64,000 bases of DNA from Pseudoselenomonas ruminantium. GTDB taxonomy: Bacteria > Bacillota > Negativicutes > Selenomonadales > Selenomonadaceae. The stretch lies in contig NZ_FRBC01000001.1 of assembly GCF_900142515.1 (NCBI RefSeq), forward strand, positions 185,523 through 249,522, written 5' to 3'. Of the stretch, positions 60,027 through 64,000 are shown in pieces (the stretch's first letter is position 1; each line of letters starts with the position of its first letter). The notes under the pieces were generated by a model. The model was not told the origin of the DNA, searched no databases, and was given only the letters and a program-made list of their open reading frames with translations. The position numbers and the translations under genes are program-made.

Positions 60027-60899
60027 ATGCAGAGAAATGAACTTTGCTGGTGTGGCAGCGGCAAGAAATACAAAAAATGCCACGCAGATTTCGATGAACG
60101 GATCAGTGAGATCAAGTATAATGCATTCAAGGGGCAGGTAAGGCCTCCAAAGAAAATCATCAACAACAAGCATGACATTGAGATGATCCGGGCGGCCGGT
60201 GTTGTGAATGATGGTGCTTTGGATGTAGCGGCTTCCCTGGTCAAGCCGGGCGTGGATACCGCGACGATTGATGATGCGGTGCGGGAATTCATCGAATCCA
60301 AGGGAGGCTATCCTTCCTGCCTGCATTATGAAGGATTCCCGAAGAGCTGCTGCATCTCTATCAATGATGTGGTCTGCCATGGCATTCCTTCCAAGAAGAC
60401 CATCCTGAAGGAAGGCGATATTGTCACCATCGATATCACCACGACGCTGAACGGTTATTATGCAGATGCTTCCCGCATGTTCATGGTCGGTGAAGTGTCC
60501 CCCGAAGCAGAACGTCTGGTACGGGTGACCAAGGAATGCATGGAGCGTGGCATTGCCGCCGCAAAACCCTGGCATTTCCTGGGTGACATCAGCGCAGCCT
60601 GTGGTGATTATGCTCATGCCAATGGTTACACCGTCGTGACGGATCTGGGCGGACATGGTGTCGGCAAGGATTTCCATCTGGAACCGTTTGTGGCTCATGA
60701 AGGCGAAGCCGGCACGGGCATGCTGTTGGTGCCGGGCATGGTGCTCACGGTGGAACCCATGATCAATCAGGGCAAGAAGACCGTGGTGATTGACAGCAAG
60801 GATAACTGGACAGTGCGCACCAAGGACAAGAAGCTTTCCGCTCAGTGGGAGAAGACGATTTTGATTACGGAAACAGGCACGGAGGTACTTTCGTCGTAA
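60027..60899 (+). CDS. map: Methionine aminopeptidase with N-terminal SEC-C motif
   Basis: A 290-residue type I methionine aminopeptidase that removes the first methionine of new proteins. An N-terminal SEC-C zinc motif (CWCGSGKKYKKCH, residues 7-19) may help it bind the ribosome. The catalytic domain keeps all metal ligands: the histidine in VVCHGIP, both aspartates in IDITTTLNGYYADASRMF, GHGVGKDFH, TVEPMI and the last glutamate in ITETGTE. Start choice is ambiguous: ATG 60027 gives the usual family length, but GTG 60018 and ATG 59988 are in frame; a TATAAT at 59948 and AGGAT at 59975 would suit the latter. Overlaps the next gene by 1 bp (TAATG). Confidence 0.92.
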   Translation: MQRNELCWCGSGKKYKKCHADFDERISEIKYNAFKGQVRPPKKIINNKHDIEMIRAAGVVNDGALDVAASLVKPGVDTATIDDAVREFIESKGGYPSCLHYEGFPKSCCISINDVVCHGIPSKKTILKEGDIVTIDITTTLNGYYADASRMFMVGEVSPEAERLVRVTKECMERGIAAAKPWHFLGDISAACGDYAHANGYTVVTDLGGHGVGKDFHLEPFVAHEGEAGTGMLLVPGMVLTVEPMINQGKKTVVIDSKDNWTVRTKDKKLSAQWEKTILITETGTEVLSS

Positions 60900-62212
60900 T
60901 GACCAGATTTAAGGAATTGGGAATTTCCCAGGAAATTTGTGAAGTGTTGGCCAAACGCGGCATCCGTGAGGCTACGCCGGTACAGGAAAAAGCCATCCCT
61001 CTGGCACGGGCGGGCCGGGATGTCATCGTACAGGCTCAGACCGGTACGGGTAAGACGTTGGCCTTCCTGCTGCCCATCCTCGAAAAGATCAAGCCGCAGG
61101 TGGATGTGGCGCAGGCGTTGATTGTGGCCCCTACTCGTGAATTGGCCATTCAGGTGGCCAAGGTGGCAGCAATCGTGGGGGAAGCGGCAGGGATATCTTC
61201 CCTCGTTATCTATGGCGGGCAGGACATTGAGCGGCAGAAGCAGAAGCTGCGTCGTCACCCTCAGCTCATCATTGGCACGCCGGGCCGACTTCTCGACCAT
61301 CTGCGTCGCCAGACCATCAATCTGAGCCATGTGAACAAGGTCGTATTGGATGAAGCGGACGAAATGATGAAGTTGGGCTTTATCGAAGATGTGGAACTGC
61401 TCCTGAAGGCTTCTGCCAGCGACCGTCAGTTCATGTTGTTCTCGGCCACTATGCCGGCCAGAGTCAAGGCTTTGGCCGCTCAGTATATGAAAGCACCGGA
61501 AAATATCCAGATCAAGAGCGAGCATATCACCCTGGATGCTATTGAGCAGGTAATTCTCGATACCACGGAAGAGAATAAGATCGATCGCCTCTGCGAGTGC
61601 ATCAACAGCGACAACCCGTATCTGGCCATGGTATTCTGCCATACCAAGCAGCGGGCGCATATGGTCACGATGGCCTTGGCGGCCCGTGGCTACCTGGTGG
61701 ATGAGCTGCATGGCGATTTGTCGCAGGTACAGCGTGCACTGGTTTTGAAGCGCTTCCGCAAGGCCGAACTGCAGATTCTCTGCGCAACTGATATTGCAGC
61801 CCGTGGCCTTGATATCGAAGGCGTGACCCATGTATTCAACTATGATATTCCCCATGATACGGAAAGCTATATCCACCGCATTGGCCGTACCGGGCGGGCA
61901 GGTCAGGAAGGCAAGGCTGTGACCTTTGTCAATGCCCGCCAGTATGACCTCCTGCGCCGCATTGAGGCCGGCATCAAGAGCCGCATCCGTAAGGAACATT
62001 CCGAACGCCATCACAAGCGTCTGGAAAAGCAGGCTAAGATCATGGAAGAAATCAAGAAGGTGCGGCAGGAGAAGAAAGCCAAGGCCAAACCTTTGTCCAA
62101 ATATGCCAACCGCAAAGGTTCTGCACACAAGGGCCGGAATGACAGAAGCCGCCGGGCGAAGGTACGCAATAAATCCAACGCCACGAAGCGTTCCCATATG
62201 GGAAAACATTGA
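60899..62212 (+). CDS. DEAD-box ATP-dependent RNA helicase
   Basis: A 437-residue helicase of the CshA/RhlE type. Motifs in order: PVQEKAIPLA (Q), AQTGTGKT (I), PTRELAIQ (Ia), GTPGRLLDH (Ib), LDEADEMM (II), FSATMP (III), FCHTKQRAH (IV), ATDIAARGLDIEGV (V) and HRIGRTGRAGQEG (VI). A C-terminal tail of 70 residues is very basic (RNKS, KAKAKPLSKYANRKG), typical for RNA binding. It probably acts in mRNA decay, ribosome assembly or cold adaptation; RNase Y, a known partner of such helicases, is encoded elsewhere in the window. Its start codon overlaps the stop of map. Confidence 0.93.
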   Translation: MTRFKELGISQEICEVLAKRGIREATPVQEKAIPLARAGRDVIVQAQTGTGKTLAFLLPILEKIKPQVDVAQALIVAPTRELAIQVAKVAAIVGEAAGISSLVIYGGQDIERQKQKLRRHPQLIIGTPGRLLDHLRRQTINLSHVNKVVLDEADEMMKLGFIEDVELLLKASASDRQFMLFSATMPARVKALAAQYMKAPENIQIKSEHITLDAIEQVILDTTEENKIDRLCECINSDNPYLAMVFCHTKQRAHMVTMALAARGYLVDELHGDLSQVQRALVLKRFRKAELQILCATDIAARGLDIEGVTHVFNYDIPHDTESYIHRIGRTGRAGQEGKAVTFVNARQYDLLRRIEAGIKSRIRKEHSERHHKRLEKQAKIMEEIKKVRQEKKAKAKPLSKYANRKGSAHKGRNDRSRRAKVRNKSNATKRSHMGKH

Positions 62213-62215
62213 ACT

Positions 62216-62232
62216 CCTCCCCAAGGGGGAGG
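62216..62232 (+). terminator. Short hairpin after the helicase gene
   Basis: CCTCCCC pairs with GGGGAGG around AAG, but no T run follows. It may stabilise the mRNA 3' end; termination is doubtful. Confidence 0.4.
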
Positions 62233-62258
62233 CAATTAAAATTTCATAATTAAGCAGG

Positions 62259-62314
62259 AAATCCCCCTTTTTAGTCGAAATTCTATCACTGTAGACTAGA
62301 TAAAAGGGGGATTT
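62259..62314 (+). promoter_or_regulatory. 5' hairpin covering the pfk ribosome binding site
   Basis: AAATCCCCCTTTT (62259-62271) pairs perfectly with AAAAGGGGGATTT (62302-62314); TTAGTC and GACTA add five more pairs after a 3-nt bulge. The 3' arm contains the AAGGGGG RBS and ends three bases before the ATG. In this fold the RBS would be hidden, so the structure likely controls translation of pfk. Confidence 0.7.
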
Positions 62315-62317
62315 GTC

Positions 62318-63592
62318 ATGATTGGTATCAAAAATGTGATTGCCGTGGTTTGCGGTGGGGGACCGGCTCCCGGCATCAACAGTGTTATTTCCGGTGTGGT
62401 CAATGAAGCAACCCGTCAGGGATGGGATGTGCTGGGCATGTATGACGGTTTTTCCCGTCTGGCCCGCGGTGAGAAGAATTACATTCGCTTAGAGCCGAAG
62501 AATATCAGTCGTATCCATCTGACTGGTGGCTGTATCCTCAAGATGTCGCGCTTCAATCCGACCAAGAAGGAATCCGATCTGCGCACTGTGGTGGAAACCT
62601 TGACGGAATTAGGCGTTACCCATCTCGTGACCATTGGTGGCGATGATACGGCCTACAGCTCCGCAGCTGTTTCCGATTATGCCCGCAAGATGGGCCGCAC
62701 CATCAATGTCGTGCATGTGCCTAAGACGATTGATAACGACCTGCCGCTGCCGGAGGGGATTCCGACATTTGGCTTTGAAACCGCCCGAGCTTTCGGTACG
62801 CAGGAAGTCGAAAACCTGATGGAAGATGCTCGTACGACCAACAATCGCTGGTATTTCACGATTGCTATGGGACGCACCGCAGGTCACTTGGCATTGGGCA
62901 TGGGCCGCAGCGCCGGTGCCGCGCTGACCATCATTCCGGAAGAATTCCCGGAAGACAAGATTCCCCTCCAGCAGGTGGTGGATATCATCACAGGAGCTAT
63001 CGTGAAGCGTTACCTGACTGGCAAGAATTACGGCGTGGCTGTAATCGCTGAAGGTGTCATCGAAAAGATTGCCCCGGAAGATTTCAAGAAACTGGGGACG
63101 GTTGTTACCGATGAGCACGGTCATATCCGCTACAGTGAACTGGACTTTGGTGAAATCCTCAAGCAGGCAGTGTTGGCTGAAGTCAAGAAACTGGGAATCA
63201 AGATTACCGTCATCGATAAGGAAATCGGCTATGAGCTGCGCTGCACGGCGCCGATTGCCTACGATATCGACTATGCCCGCCAGCTCGGTTACTCCGCCGT
63301 ACAGTTCCTGATGTCCGGCGACAGTGGTGCCCTGATTTCCATTCAGGACAACAAGGCTGTGCCCATGCGCTTTGAGGATATCAAAGATCCGGCTACCGGC
63401 AAGACCATGGTACGCAAGGTCAATATCAGTTCCGTCCATTATCAGATTGCCCGCGGCCTCATGATGCGCCTTGAAAAAGGCGATCTGGATGATCCGGGCC
63501 TGGCTAACGCCTACCGCATGGAACCAGCTGAATTCAAACAAAGATACAGCTACCTGTTCCCGGAAGAACCCGATGTAACGGCAGAAGCCTGA
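62318..63592 (+). CDS. pfkA: 6-phosphofructokinase, predicted PPi-dependent
   Basis: A 424-residue glycolytic enzyme phosphorylating fructose 6-phosphate, longer than the 320-residue bacterial ATP enzyme. GGGPAPGIN opens the fold. Two key positions point to pyrophosphate as donor: GGDDT (107-111; ATP enzymes have GGDGS) and PKTIDND (135-141; ATP enzymes have PGTIDND). MGRTAGHLAL and VIAEGVIEK are further conserved sites. PPi-dependent enzymes are reversible and save ATP in anaerobes. The RBS AAGGGGG lies in a strong hairpin. It is followed by a terminator and repeat copy B. Confidence 0.92.
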   Translation: MIGIKNVIAVVCGGGPAPGINSVISGVVNEATRQGWDVLGMYDGFSRLARGEKNYIRLEPKNISRIHLTGGCILKMSRFNPTKKESDLRTVVETLTELGVTHLVTIGGDDTAYSSAAVSDYARKMGRTINVVHVPKTIDNDLPLPEGIPTFGFETARAFGTQEVENLMEDARTTNNRWYFTIAMGRTAGHLALGMGRSAGAALTIIPEEFPEDKIPLQQVVDIITGAIVKRYLTGKNYGVAVIAEGVIEKIAPEDFKKLGTVVTDEHGHIRYSELDFGEILKQAVLAEVKKLGIKITVIDKEIGYELRCTAPIAYDIDYARQLGYSAVQFLMSGDSGALISIQDNKAVPMRFEDIKDPATGKTMVRKVNISSVHYQIARGLMMRLEKGDLDDPGLANAYRMEPAEFKQRYSYLFPEEPDVTAEA

Positions 63593-63632
63593 TAAAAAGA
63601 ATTAAAGGGGTTGTGACATATCCCTTGACAGC

Positions 63633-63667
63633 AAAAGCCCGTTGGCGAAAAGCGCCAGTGGGCTTTT
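63633..63667 (+). terminator. pfk terminator adjoining repeat copy B
   Basis: AAAAGCCC pairs with GGGCTTTT, with an inner TGGCG/CGCCA stem. The 3' arm (GCGCCAGTGGGC) matches the napA terminator before copy A (TCGCCAGTGGAC). Confidence 0.88.
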
Positions 63668-63669
63668 GT

Positions 63670-64000
63670 AAATTGCAGTTTGTTTGTGTGTGCCTGAACG
63701 CAATTTGTTACAGCTCAGCGGGGCGGCGGTGGGAATACTTTTTCGCCGCTCCACTAAATGACCCGCCAGCAGAAGTACGTATCTTCCAGTTACCTGCGCC
63801 GGGCAGGCCAACGGCGCTCCAATCAACGAAGCTTCCAGCCAATGCTGTCTGCGGGCCAGCCTTCACTTCGTTCAGGCAGTCGTTCCGTCGGCGAAAAAAG
63901 CATCCCCACCTCCACCCAAAGGTACGCTCGTAAAGACTACTACGCCTTTGCTGAAAGGTGCAAGCACATCGATGTTCTTGTCACAGGAGAACCGAGTCCG
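63670..64000. repeat. Palindromic repeat element, copy B (cut by window end)
   Basis: It starts with the same AAATTGCAGTTT terminal repeat as copy A. From 63707 on it follows, with few changes, the reverse complement of the right half of copy A (12140-12471), including GCGCCGGGCAGGCCAACGGC and TCAGGCAGTCGTTCCGTCGG. Nothing in it looks like a gene; the remaining half would lie beyond the window. Confidence 0.85.

Overview
This window looks like a chromosome segment from a Selenomonas-type member of the Negativicutes (diderm Firmicutes). The housekeeping genes are of Firmicutes type: rny followed by ymdB and spoVS, a CIRCE operator, RBSs of the GGAGG type and frequent GTG/TTG starts. Yet the genome also encodes outer-membrane systems: a classical autotransporter, a two-partner secretion pair, a periplasmic nitrate reductase and a phosphoethanolamine-transferase-like enzyme. 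The genus is an inference; no rRNA is present to settle it.

Layout. 1-3 kb: the start of an AbrB-type membrane protein and an autotransporter adhesin, both on the minus strand. 3.2-7.4 kb: htpG behind a perfect CIRCE/HrcA operator, convergent with an AI-2E-type permease and a secreted M48 protease. 7.5-12.7 kb: a nitrate reductase locus napG-napH-napC/nrfH-napA without napB, with napD on the opposite strand beyond a ~600 bp palindromic repeat. 12.8-15.0 kb: a truncated TnpB with its right-end tail, a P-loop kinase and a small zinc-ribbon membrane protein. 15.1-20.4 kb: rny, an unknown protein, ymdB, spoVS, a PHP phosphoesterase and a P-loop/Asp23 fusion. 20.4-21.6 kb: a P1B-ATPase-like protein that has lost its catalytic residues. 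21.8-27.0 kb: a diguanylate cyclase, then ftsE-ftsX-envC-ctp for septal peptidoglycan splitting, preceded by two identical 10-bp palindromes. 27.1-32.8 kb: a DUF2939-like protein, a ygiB/ygiC-like pair, a DeoR regulator and an LtaS-like sulfatase-fold enzyme. 33.0-49.5 kb: a two-partner secretion locus with a 4897-residue LktA/FHA-like exoprotein and its TpsB transporter. 49.6-54.9 kb: a PflA-like radical SAM protein, a YgjP-like metallopeptidase, prmA-rsmE-mtaB and a MarR regulator. 55.0-64.0 kb: an EptA-like transferase, an isolated fliK-flgD pair behind a sigma-28-type promoter, methionine aminopeptidase with a SEC-C motif, a DEAD-box helicase and a phosphofructokinase predicted to use pyrophosphate.

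Common themes are the cell envelope (adhesins, secretion, septal hydrolase activation, envelope modification), RNA metabolism (RNase Y, DEAD-box helicase, MtaB, RsmE) and anaerobic respiration. Convergent gene pairs are repeatedly separated by long bidirectional hairpins. The ~600 bp palindromic element sits in the same kind of place, and a second copy begins at 63,670 and runs off the window. The strongest candidates for something undescribed are this repeat family, the catalytically dead P-type ATPase homologue, the long hairpin that covers the pfk ribosome binding site, the double palindrome before ftsE, and the giant exoprotein. No CRISPR array, rRNA or tRNA gene was seen.
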